Positions 8,765-16,397 of a DNA stretch of 64,000 nucleotides are shown one piece after another. Position numbers and translations under genes: made by a program. How positions within the stretch are numbered: position 1 is the first letter of the stretch; each line of letters opens with the position of its first letter. This DNA is from Methylobacterium isbiliense (GTDB lineage: Bacteria > Pseudomonadota > Alphaproteobacteria > Rhizobiales > Beijerinckiaceae): NCBI RefSeq assembly GCF_022179325.1, contig NZ_BPQQ01000002.1:1-64000 (forward strand), given 5' to 3'. Under the pieces are notes generated by a model. It was not told the origin of the DNA, did not search any database, and worked only from the letters and a program-made list of their open reading frames with translations.

Positions 8765-9714
8765 AGCCTGCGGCCGATCTCGAGGAATTTCTGGGCGCGC
8801 TGGTCGCGCAGCGCGTCGGGACCGAGGCCGGACAGACCGTCGAGGGCGGCCGCGATCGCCTCGTCGGCGGCCTTGAGGGCGGCGGCGGGGTCGCGGTGCG
8901 CGCCGCCGGTGGGCTCGGGCACGATGCCGTCGATCACGCCCAGCCGCAGCAGATCCTGGGCGGTGATCTTCATGGCGGTGGCGGCGTCCTGCGCCCGGCC
9001 GGCATCGCGCCACAGGATCGAGGCGGCGCCCTCCGGCGAGATCACGCTGTAGATCGCGTGTTCGAGCATCAGGACCTTGTTGGCGGTGGCGAGCGCGATG
9101 GCGCCGCCCGAGCCCCCCTCCCCGATCACCAGCGCGACGTTGGGCGTGCCGAGCGCGAGGCAGGCCTGCGTCGAACGGGCGATGGCCTCGGCCTGCCCGC
9201 GCTCCTCCGCCTCGATGCCCGGATAGGCGCCCGCCGTGTCCACGAAGGTGAGGACGGGCAGGCCGAAGCGGTCGGCGAGGTCCATCAGGCGCACGGCCTT
9301 GCGGTAGCCCTCCGGGCGGGCCATGCCGAAATTGTGCCGGATGCGCGCCTCGGTGGTGGCGCCCTTCTCCTGCCCGATCACGCAGACGGGCCGGCCGCGG
9401 AAGCGCCCGAAGCCGCCGACCACCGCCTCGTCCTCGCCGTAGCTGCGGTCGCCGGCGAGCGGCGTGAACTCGGAGATGAGGGCGGCGCAGTAATCGACGA
9501 AATGGGGGCGCTGCGGGTGGCGGGCGACCTGGGTCTTCTGCCAGGGGGTGAGCGTCGCGTAGAGTTCGGCGAGCGCGGCGGCGGCCTTGGTCTCCAGGCG
9601 CGAGACGTCGTCGCTGATCGAGACCGCACCGTCGCGGTCTCCCAGCGCGCGCAGCTCCTCCAGCTTCGCTTCGAGTTCGGCGACGGGCTTTTCGAAGTCG
9701 AGGTAGGAGCGCAT
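8761..9714 (-). CDS. accA: acetyl-CoA carboxylase carboxyltransferase subunit alpha
   Basis: Alpha subunit of the carboxyltransferase that makes malonyl-CoA, the first step of fatty acid synthesis, 317 aa as expected. Family features are the N-terminal MRSYLDFEKPVAELEAKL helix, GQEKGATTEARIRHNFGMARPEGYRKA, DTAGAYPGIEAEERGQAEAIA, and the oxyanion block GEGGSGGAIALATANKVLMLEHAIYSVISPEGAASILW. The cytoplasmic complex needs AccD, AccB and AccC, none of which is in the window. The DUF1796 gene overlaps its stop. Confidence 0.97.
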   Translation of the reverse strand: MRSYLDFEKPVAELEAKLEELRALGDRDGAVSISDDVSRLETKAAAALAELYATLTPWQKTQVARHPQRPHFVDYCAALISEFTPLAGDRSYGEDEAVVGGFGRFRGRPVCVIGQEKGATTEARIRHNFGMARPEGYRKAVRLMDLADRFGLPVLTFVDTAGAYPGIEAEERGQAEAIARSTQACLALGTPNVALVIGEGGSGGAIALATANKVLMLEHAIYSVISPEGAASILWRDAGRAQDAATAMKITAQDLLRLGVIDGIVPEPTGGAHRDPAAALKAADEAIAAALDGLSGLGPDALRDQRAQKFLEIGRRL

Positions 9715-10170
9715 CGGATCCCGTGCAGGTCGGTCCGGCGAGGGGCGCGGGGCCGGGCGTGGAGGGCGGCCGGACCGCGGGGGCCGAGCCGGAGACGGCC
9801 GTGGGCGAGCGGCGCGCGAGGGCCACGGCCACGGGCGGCGGAGGCTTGGCGGAGCGGCCGGCCCCTGTCAACCCGCGCGGAGCGCGGCAGGCGATGGCCC
9901 GATCCCGTCACGTCGCCGGGGCGTCATCGTCCGGGCGGGTCGGGTCAGCGCCTTCGGCGGCCCGGCGCGCCGTTGAGACCCTCCCAGCAAGACCCTCCAT
10001 GCAAAACCCTCCTTTGCGGCAGGCTTCCCTCCCGCCTCAGGCCCGATGCGCCGGAGAGCGCGACGCCGCCTCGACCCGGCATGAGCCTTGCTGACCGTCA
10101 TGCCCGCGTCATCTACTCGGGCAAGACCGTGGCCGCAGGGCGCCGCGGCGGTGTATGCGGAGGTTGAGCG
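9715..10170. other. 456-bp non-coding gap between divergent accA and patatin genes
   Basis: No supported gene is seen. The gap holds the promoter regions of accA (leftward) and the patatin operon (rightward). It also holds three tandem degenerate 14-bp repeats at 9976-10017. Frames here lack start signals and protein-like composition. Confidence 0.55.
9976..10017. repeat. three tandem degenerate 14-bp repeats
   Basis: Three adjacent copies share the core (A/G)ACCCTCC with 14-bp periodicity, beginning at 9976, 9990 and 10004. On the minus strand the core reads GGAGGGT. Regular spacing in a divergent promoter gap suggests a possible regulator-binding array, but chance in GC-rich DNA is not excluded. 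Confidence 0.45.
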
Positions 10171-11295
10171 ATGGCGTCGGCCACGGAGGACCGGGACGAG
10201 GGCCACGTGCTCGTGCTGCAGGGCGGCGGCGCGCTCGGCTCCTACCAGGCCGGTGTCGTCGAGGCGATGCAGGAGGGCGGCGTCGACCCCGACTGGGTGG
10301 CCGGCATCTCAATCGGGGCGATCAACGCCGCGCTCATCGCCGGCAACCCGCCCGAGCATCGCATCGCGCGGCTGCGCAGCTTCTGGGAGCAGGTCACCTC
10401 GGGCTTCCAGATCAGCCCGCTCTGGCCGGGCGAGCAGGCCCGCACCCTGTTCAACGAGGTCAGCGCGAATTTCGGGGCGACCTTCGGGGTCGCCGGCTTC
10501 TTCGTGCCGCGCGTGCCGCCGGCCTACCTCTACCCGCCCGGCGCGCCGGAGGCGCTGAGCTACTACGACACGGCAGCCCTGCGCGAGACGCTGCTCTCGC
10601 TGGTCGATTTCGACCGCATCAACCGGCGCGAGACCCGCCTCAGCGTCGGGGCCGTCAACGTGCGCACCGGCAACTTCGTCTACTTCGACAACCACCACGA
10701 CCGGATCGGGCCGGAGCACATCATGGCCTCCGGGGCGCTGCCGCCCGGCTTCCCGCCGGTCGAGATCGACGGCGAGCATTACTGGGACGGGGGCCTCGTC
10801 TCGAACACGCCGCTCCAGCACGTCCTCGACGAGGAGCGTCAGCGCGACCTGATGATCTTCCAGGTCGACCTGTTCAGCGCCCGCGGGCCGATGCCGCGCA
10901 CGCTCTCGGAGGCGGCCGAGCGGGAGAAGGACATCCGCTTCTCCAGCCGGACCCGGCTCAACACCGACGACCAAGCGCAGATCCGGATGGCCAAGACCGC
11001 CTTCCGGCGCCTCGCCGACAAGCTGCCGCCGGAGCTGCGCCAGGACCCGGACGTGGCCTTCCTGTCCAAGGTGAGCCACGAGAACGCGGTGACGATCCTG
11101 CAATTGATCTACCGGCGCAAGAACTACGAAGGCAACGCCAAGGACTACGAGTTCTCGCGCCAGACCATGCTGGAGCACTGGACGGCCGGGCGCAACGACG
11201 TGCGCCGCTCGCTGCGCCACCGCGACTGGCTCGCCCGCTGCCGGCCGGAGGCGGGCGTGGCCGTCTTCGACCTGACGCGCGACGCCCGCGACTGA
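10171..11295 (+). CDS. patatin-like phospholipase (DUF3734)
   Basis: A 374-aa serine lipase of the patatin family. The oxyanion motif GGGALGSY is at about residues 18-25. The nucleophile elbow is GISIG (Ser at about 47). The catalytic Asp lies in YWDGGLVSNTP near residue 205. The C-terminal half corresponds to DUF3734. It is the first gene of a three-gene run with acetoacetate decarboxylase and 3-hydroxybutyrate dehydrogenase (gaps of 49 and 31 bases). That context points to lipid or polyhydroxybutyrate-related carbon storage rather than a toxin. No signal peptide is seen, so it is probably cytoplasmic or granule-associated. Confidence 0.88.
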   Translation: MASATEDRDEGHVLVLQGGGALGSYQAGVVEAMQEGGVDPDWVAGISIGAINAALIAGNPPEHRIARLRSFWEQVTSGFQISPLWPGEQARTLFNEVSANFGATFGVAGFFVPRVPPAYLYPPGAPEALSYYDTAALRETLLSLVDFDRINRRETRLSVGAVNVRTGNFVYFDNHHDRIGPEHIMASGALPPGFPPVEIDGEHYWDGGLVSNTPLQHVLDEERQRDLMIFQVDLFSARGPMPRTLSEAAEREKDIRFSSRTRLNTDDQAQIRMAKTAFRRLADKLPPELRQDPDVAFLSKVSHENAVTILQLIYRRKNYEGNAKDYEFSRQTMLEHWTAGRNDVRRSLRHRDWLARCRPEAGVAVFDLTRDARD

Positions 11296-11344
11296 GATTC
11301 CAAGCCGGGGCACCCCTGCCCCCGCGCACAGGAGTGACAGCGCC

Positions 11345-12088
11345 ATGACCCGCGACGAGATCCTGCGTGGCCCCTCCATGCCGGTCTTCTCCCCGAGCTA
11401 CCCGCGCGGCCCCTTCCGCTTCATCCGCCGCGAGTACCTCATCATCACCTACGAGACCGACCCGGAGGCCCTGCGCGCGGCGCTGCCCGAGCCGCTCGAG
11501 CCGGCGCCCGGCAACCTCGCCTACTACGAGTGGATGAAGATGCCGGATTCCTCCGGCTTCGGCGACTACGAGGAGAGCGGCACCGGCGTGCTGGCCACCT
11601 ACCAGGGCACGCCCTGCAACTTCTCGGTCCAGATGTACCTCGACGACGAGCCGCCGATCACCGCCGGGCGCGAGATCTGGGGCTTCCCGAAGAAGTACGG
11701 CGTGCCCCGCCTCAAGCTGACCAAGGACACGCTCACCGGCACCCTGCATTACGACGACGAGCGGGTGGCGATGGGCACCATGACCTACAAGCACCACAGC
11801 CTCGCCGACCGGCTCGATCAGGTGCGCGACGGGATCGGCCAGCTCAACGTCAACCTCAAGCTCCTGCCCGACGTGGACGGGAGCGCGAAGGTGGCCCAGC
11901 TCGTCGGCTACCGCCTGGAGGACATCACGGTCCACGGCGCCTGGGAGGGCGAGGCGCGCCTGCACCTGATCCCGCACGCCAATTGCCGCGTCGCCGACCT
12001 GCCGGTGCGCCGCGTCGTGCGCGGGCGCCACCAAGTGGTGGACTTCACCCTCCCGTACGGGCACGTGCTGCACGACTACCTCGCGTGA
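11345..12088 (+). CDS. adc: acetoacetate decarboxylase
   Basis: Decarboxylates acetoacetate to acetone and CO2, 247 aa, normal for the family. The Schiff-base region is REIWGFPKKYG, with the adjacent Lys pair at about 116-117 as in Clostridium ADC. The preceding PCNFSVQMYLDDEPP block is also typical. It lies between the patatin gene and 3-hydroxybutyrate dehydrogenase, so the three probably form one transcript handling acetoacetate and hydroxybutyrate. Some family members act on other beta-keto acids, so the substrate is likely but not certain. Confidence 0.92.
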   Translation: MTRDEILRGPSMPVFSPSYPRGPFRFIRREYLIITYETDPEALRAALPEPLEPAPGNLAYYEWMKMPDSSGFGDYEESGTGVLATYQGTPCNFSVQMYLDDEPPITAGREIWGFPKKYGVPRLKLTKDTLTGTLHYDDERVAMGTMTYKHHSLADRLDQVRDGIGQLNVNLKLLPDVDGSAKVAQLVGYRLEDITVHGAWEGEARLHLIPHANCRVADLPVRRVVRGRHQVVDFTLPYGHVLHDYLA

Positions 12089-12119
12089 GGCCCCCGCCCG
12101 TCCAACCCAGGAGACCCGC

Positions 12120-12905
12120 ATGACCCTGACCCAGAAGAGCGCCGTCGTCACCGGCTCGACGAGCGGCATCGGGCTCGCCATCGCGAGGGCGCTGGCGCGC
12201 GAGGGCGCGAACGTCGTCCTCAACGGCTTCGGCCAGCCCGACGAGATCGAGCGCGAGCGCGCGGGCATCGAATCCGAGTTCGGCGTGAAGGCGCTCTACT
12301 CCGCCGCCGACATGTCCAAGCCCGAGGCGATCGCCGGCATGATCGCCGAGGCGGAGGCGGCGTTCGGCGCCGTCGACGTGCTGGTGAACAACGCCGGCAT
12401 CCAGTTCGTCTCGGCCATCGAAGATTTCCCGGTCGAGAAGTGGGACCAGATCATCGCCATCAACCTGTCCTCGGCCTTCCACGCCATGCGGGCGGCGATC
12501 CCGGGCATGAAGAAGCGGGGCTGGGGCCGGATCATCAACACGGCGTCGGCGCATTCGCTCGTCGCCTCGCCGTTCAAGTCCGCCTACGTCTCGGCCAAGC
12601 ACGGCATCGCGGGCCTGACCAAGACGGCGGCCCTCGAACTCGCCACCCACAAGATCACGGTGAACTGCATCTCCCCGGGCTACGTCTGGACGCCGCTCGT
12701 CGAGAAGCAGATCCCCGACACCATGAAGGCGCGGGGCCTGACCAAGGAGCAGGTGATCCACGACGTGCTGCTCGCCGCCCAGCCGACCAAGGAGTTCGTC
12801 ACGGTCGATCAGGTGGCGGCGATCGCGGTGTTCCTCTGCTCCGACGCGGCGAGCCAGATCACCGGCACCAACCTCTCGGTGGACGGCGGCTGGACGGCGG
12901 CGTAG
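12120..12905 (+). CDS. bdhA: 3-hydroxybutyrate dehydrogenase
   Basis: NAD-dependent short-chain dehydrogenase interconverting 3-hydroxybutyrate and acetoacetate, 261 aa. The nucleotide motif TGSTSGIG is at residues 11-18, followed by NNAGIQ, the catalytic block YVSAKHG, and LSVDGGWTAA at the C-terminus, which is characteristic of BdhA. The VSPIEDFP-type segment (VSAIEDFPVEKWD) also fits. It closes the patatin-adc-bdhA operon and is followed by palindromic sequence that may end transcription. Confidence 0.93.
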   Translation: MTLTQKSAVVTGSTSGIGLAIARALAREGANVVLNGFGQPDEIERERAGIESEFGVKALYSAADMSKPEAIAGMIAEAEAAFGAVDVLVNNAGIQFVSAIEDFPVEKWDQIIAINLSSAFHAMRAAIPGMKKRGWGRIINTASAHSLVASPFKSAYVSAKHGIAGLTKTAALELATHKITVNCISPGYVWTPLVEKQIPDTMKARGLTKEQVIHDVLLAAQPTKEFVTVDQVAAIAVFLCSDAASQITGTNLSVDGGWTAA

Positions 12906-12950
12906 GCAGATTTCGCAAAAGTGGCAGCCGGTTTTGCGACGAAAATCTGC
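12906..12950. repeat. imperfect palindrome, possible dispersed intergenic element
   Basis: The arms GCAGATTT-CG-CAAAA and TTTTGCGACGAAAATCTGC form an imperfect inverted repeat beginning one base after the bdhA stop. The sequence around GCAAAAGTGGCAGCCGGTTTTGC resembles repeats scattered between genes in Hyphomicrobiales; that resemblance is from memory, not a search. It may also serve as an attenuating hairpin. Confidence 0.5.
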
Positions 12951-12967
12951 GACGAAACAAGAGCCTG

Positions 12968-13004
12968 AGCAGACGAAGCGTTGGCTTGCCAACGCAAGTC
13001 TGCT
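12968..13004. terminator. hairpin between convergent bdhA and pcp
   Basis: The arms AGCAGAC...GCGTTGG and CCAACGC...GTCTGCT pair across a CTTG loop with a small internal bulge. It sits between two convergent operons, which is the expected position of a bidirectional terminator. No long T-run follows. Confidence 0.5.
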
Positions 13005-13016
13005 TAGCCGCCCGCC

Positions 13017-13631
13017 TCACGGCGGGGGCACCCCGGTGCGCCCGCGGGCCTCGCGCAGCAGCAGCACGGCCACCTCCGCGAAGGCGGCGGCGAGGCGCTG
13101 CGCCCAGGCCCGGGCACCGCTGCGGGGCGGGCGCGGGATGTGCAGGAACAGCACCGGGACCGGCCCGGCCAGCGCCCGGTAGTAGGACGCGTTGCACAGG
13201 TAGCGGCCCGCGTCCCGCGAGGAACGCACCGGGATGCGGCCGCGCAGCTGCGCCAGGGCCTTCACGGCGGCCGGCCCGGCCCGGCGCTGGAACGGCCCCT
13301 CCGGCTCCAGCGTGAGGTGCGCGGCGAGGCGCCCGCCGGCGTCCGGAAACAGCCGGCTCGCCCGGTTGACCGCCCGCATCTCGACCCGCACCCGCCGGCT
13401 GCGGCCCGCGACCCCGATCATCAGCACCGCCGCGGGCGCCTCCGCGAGGGCAGGCTCGAGATGGGTCGCGAGCGCCGCGTAGGCCGTGGGCAGGATGCGC
13501 AGGGCCGGCCGCCCGCCCGCCGCCAGGGCGAGCCGGGGCGAGCGGGCGAGCAGGCGGGCCACCGCCTCGCTCGGGTTGACCGGCATGCCCGGAAAGGGGC
13601 CGAAGGCGGTGATCAGCACGGGTCGGCTCAC
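13017..13631 (-). CDS. pcp: pyroglutamyl-peptidase I-like protein (C15), GTG start
   Basis: A 204-aa protein of peptidase family C15, which removes N-terminal pyroglutamate. It begins VLITAFGPFPGMPVNPSE, the family's opening block. The catalytic residues fit as Glu in GRSRRVRVEMRAVN, Cys in GRYLCNASYYRAL and His in VLFLHIPRPP. The start is a GTG at 13631 overlapping the upstream glycosyltransferase stop (GTGA). No ATG precedes the conserved N-terminus. Third gene of the amidase-GT2-pcp run. Confidence 0.85.
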   Translation of the reverse strand: MSRPVLITAFGPFPGMPVNPSEAVARLLARSPRLALAAGGRPALRILPTAYAALATHLEPALAEAPAAVLMIGVAGRSRRVRVEMRAVNRASRLFPDAGGRLAAHLTLEPEGPFQRRAGPAAVKALAQLRGRIPVRSSRDAGRYLCNASYYRALAGPVPVLFLHIPRPPRSGARAWAQRLAAAFAEVAVLLLREARGRTGVPPP

Positions 13632-14473
13632 GGCAGGCGCGCGCGGTCGGGCCAGAGCATGACGGCGTAGGTCGTGCGCAGGAAGCGGCGGCGGCGCGGG
13701 ACGGCCTCGTGGATCACCGCCGCGCGCAACTCCGCCCGCAGATCGCGCAGTGCGGCAAGCGAGCGCCAGGCGGGGCGGAACACGCTCTTGTCCTCGCGCA
13801 GGCGCAGATAAACCTCGCCGTTCACCGTGAGGTCGGCCGCGTAGTCGCGCGCGCCGATCTCGTGCACCGTGACCGGGCTCGACACGAGGTAGATCGCCCG
13901 GGTCGCGGCCTCGCCGCCGAACCCGGCACGCACCATGCGCTCGGTATGCTCGCCGTGCTCGTAGCCGTAGCGGCGGAAGCGCGTGTCCATGAACCCGACC
14001 GCCCGGATCGCCTGCCGGCTGAAGGCGGCGCAATTGCCGGAGGTGACGGGGGAGCGGAACGGGTCGGCGACCGTGCCCGTCCCGCAGGTGGCGGCCGCAT
14101 CGAGGCCCGGGCTCGCGAAATTGACATGCCCGTAGCGCCGCGCGCCTTCCACGAACGGCACCTCCCAGCCCTCGCCCGCCGGCACGGTGTCGTCTTCGAG
14201 CAGGATGATCGTGTCGCAGGCCGCCACATGGGCGAAGTAGTACAGCAGCCGGTTCTTGTTCCAGGCGATGCCGCGGTTCGCGGCGGCGATGTGGGAGACG
14301 CCGCGCTCGCGCAGCCACGCGGGCGTGCCGTCGCCCGAACCGTCGTCGGCGACCATCAGCAGGTGCGGCGTGCGCGTATGGCGGGCCACGCCGTCGAGGG
14401 TCTCGGCGAGGCGGCCGAGCCGGTCGTAGGTGGTGATGCCGATCCCGAGCCGGGGCGCGTCGCGCCGCGTCAT
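13628..14473 (-). CDS. glycosyltransferase family 2 protein
   Basis: A 281-aa GT-A-fold transferase. It has an early GIGITTYDRLGRLAETLDGV strand-helix, MVADDGSGDGT at the nucleotide-binding turn, and LLEDDTVPAGEGWE as the DxD-like metal site. A C-terminal GYEHGEHTERM block is followed by a basic helix. There are no membrane helices. It starts directly after the amidase stop (TAG-ATG) and overlaps pcp by four bases, so it is in their operon. The donor and acceptor are unknown. Confidence 0.82.
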   Translation of the reverse strand: MTRRDAPRLGIGITTYDRLGRLAETLDGVARHTRTPHLLMVADDGSGDGTPAWLRERGVSHIAAANRGIAWNKNRLLYYFAHVAACDTIILLEDDTVPAGEGWEVPFVEGARRYGHVNFASPGLDAAATCGTGTVADPFRSPVTSGNCAAFSRQAIRAVGFMDTRFRRYGYEHGEHTERMVRAGFGGEAATRAIYLVSSPVTVHEIGARDYAADLTVNGEVYLRLREDKSVFRPAWRSLAALRDLRAELRAAVIHEAVPRRRRFLRTTYAVMLWPDRARLP

Positions 14474-15724
14474 CTACCCGACCGCCCGCTCGATCAGGCG
14501 CGCGGCGGCGAGCGCCCGCCCGTCGTCGCCGAAGCGGGCGATCACCTGCACCCCGAGCGGCAGGCCGCCTCCGGTCGTCTCCACCGGCACGGTCACGCAG
14601 GGGACGCCCATCAGCGTCCAGAGGCGGTTGAAGCGGGAATCTCCCGTCGAGGCGAGCCCTTCGGGCGCGGCGCCCGGCGCCGAGAGCGTGAGGATCACGT
14701 CGACGTCGCCCTCGCCGAAGACGTCCTTGAGGCTGCGCCGCGCCCGGTGGGCGGTGCGGCGGGCGGCGTCGTAGGCGTCCGTGCCGACGTCCTGCGCCGC
14801 GTCGAGGGCGGCGCGCAGGAGCGGCGGCAGCGCCTCGCGGTGATGGGCGTATTCCCAGGCCAGCGCCTGGCGCGCCTCGTAGTCCTGGATGACGGGGTGG
14901 CACGCGAAGGCCTCGCCGAAGAGCGGCGCGAGGGAGAGGTCGTGCACGCGCGCCCCCGCCCGCTCGGCGGCGCGCGCCGCCCGCTGCAGGGCCGCCAGCG
15001 CGTCCGCCTCCGCCTCGTCGCAGAAATCCGGCACCACCACACCGATGCGCGGAGCACCCGTGTCCGCCACGAGATCGATGCCGGGCCGCTCGGCCAGCAG
15101 CGCGAGCGCCCGGGCGGCGTCACCGACCCGGGCCGCGAACAGCCCCAGCGTATCGAGCGCCCAGGAGTAGCACTTCACCCCCACGGTCGGGAGCAGGCGG
15201 AAGGAGGGCTTGACCCCGACCACGCCGCAGAAGGCGGCGGGCCGGATCACCGAGCCGCCGGTCTGGGTGCCGAGCGCGAGCGGCAGCATCCCGGCCCCCA
15301 CCGCGGCCGCCGAGCCCGCCGAGGAGCCGCCCGGGCTGTGGCCGGAATGGCGGGGGTTGCGCGTCGCGGTCGGGTCGAGGAAGGCGAAGGGCGTGGTCGT
15401 GGTCTTGGCCAGCGGCACCGCGCCGAGGCGGCGCAGCCGCGCCACCACCGGCGCATCGGCCTTCGGGCGCCAGCCGGCATAGATCGGCGACCCCATCCCG
15501 GTCGGCAGGTCGGCGGTGTCGATGATGTCCTTGATGCCGACCGCGATCCCGGCGAGCGGCCCCTCCTGCGCCACGGCGGGGCGCGGATCCAGGCACGCGA
15601 AGGCCCGGACGGCGTCGTCCCGCGCCGCGATGGCCTCGCGCGCGAGGCCGACCGCCCCGTGCGGGGTCAGGGTGCCGGCATCGATCCGGGCGCGCAGGTC
15701 GAGAAGCGAGAGCATTCCGGGCAT
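14474..15724 (-). CDS. amidase (amidase signature family)
   Basis: A 416-aa amidase. The Ser-cisSer-Lys triad is visible: Lys in GIAVGIKDIIDTADL, cis-Ser in HSPGGSSAGSAAAVGAGM, and nucleophile Ser in TQTGGSVIRPAAFCG. The length fits stand-alone amidases rather than GatA (about 485 aa), and no gatB or gatC is near. The start chosen is MPGMLSLLDL at 15724; a second ATG lies three codons inside. It heads the amidase-GT2-pcp operon. The substrate could be an amide, carbamoyl compound or aryl amide. Confidence 0.88.
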   Translation of the reverse strand: MPGMLSLLDLRARIDAGTLTPHGAVGLAREAIAARDDAVRAFACLDPRPAVAQEGPLAGIAVGIKDIIDTADLPTGMGSPIYAGWRPKADAPVVARLRRLGAVPLAKTTTTPFAFLDPTATRNPRHSGHSPGGSSAGSAAAVGAGMLPLALGTQTGGSVIRPAAFCGVVGVKPSFRLLPTVGVKCYSWALDTLGLFAARVGDAARALALLAERPGIDLVADTGAPRIGVVVPDFCDEAEADALAALQRAARAAERAGARVHDLSLAPLFGEAFACHPVIQDYEARQALAWEYAHHREALPPLLRAALDAAQDVGTDAYDAARRTAHRARRSLKDVFGEGDVDVILTLSAPGAAPEGLASTGDSRFNRLWTLMGVPCVTVPVETTGGGLPLGVQVIARFGDDGRALAAARLIERAVG

Positions 15725-15868
15725 CCGTCTCAGGTCAGGGACGCGCCCGGTTGACCGCGGGCGGCAGGCCTGAGTCAAGCGGAGCACCGGCCCCCGCGGG
15801 CAAGCTGACCTTACGTTAAGCGATCCGTGCCAGCCTCGTTTGCCGAGGATCACGGAGTGGGGACGCAG

Positions 15869-16264
15869 ATGGGCGGATCGAAGGGATGGGGCGGCTGGGG
15901 CCACCCGTCGGGCGGCGTTCCCCCGGACCGCTTCGGTCGGGCGGCCGGCACGGCGCGGCCGGCACCGGAGGCCCGGGCGCAGGCGCAAGTGTCCTATCGC
16001 AGCGTGCGCGAGGCGCCGGCCGAGAAACCGATTTCCTACGTGCCCTGGCCGCTGCGCGTCCTCGTCCGGATCGGGATCACGGCCGCGCTCCTCGCAGCCG
16101 TCACGATCGGCCCGGGCTACAGCGATTGCCGCCAGCGGCGGGATGCGGGCCTGATGTACTACGGCATGACGATGGGCGCCTGCACCCGTCAGGCCACCTG
16201 GGAACACGTGAGCCGGCTGCAGCGCCAGTTCGACGACATCGCCCGCGCGGTGCGGGCGCATTAA
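15869..16264 (+). CDS. hypothetical single-pass membrane protein
   Basis: A 131-aa protein of no recognised family. The N-terminal half is Gly/Pro/Ala/Arg-rich and probably disordered. One membrane segment (VLVRIGITAALLAAVTIGPG) follows. The C-terminal domain has two Cys (SDCRQRRD and GACTRQ) that could form a disulfide in the periplasm, and a terminal amphipathic helix. The ATG at 15869 has GGAG about 11 bases upstream. An in-frame GTG at 15827 would add 14 residues but lacks a comparable site. Confidence 0.6.
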   Translation: MGGSKGWGGWGHPSGGVPPDRFGRAAGTARPAPEARAQAQVSYRSVREAPAEKPISYVPWPLRVLVRIGITAALLAAVTIGPGYSDCRQRRDAGLMYYGMTMGACTRQATWEHVSRLQRQFDDIARAVRAH

Positions 16265-16397
16265 GGCGGGACCGGTCCGGGTTTCCGGCCGGCCCGCCCC
16301 GCCTCCTTGCCCGGTCGCGGACGGGAGGCTACTGCGTCAGGGTATGGCCCGGAATGAGCGCCCGCCGGGGGCACCTCCGGCCGGCTTCGGGGGCCGC

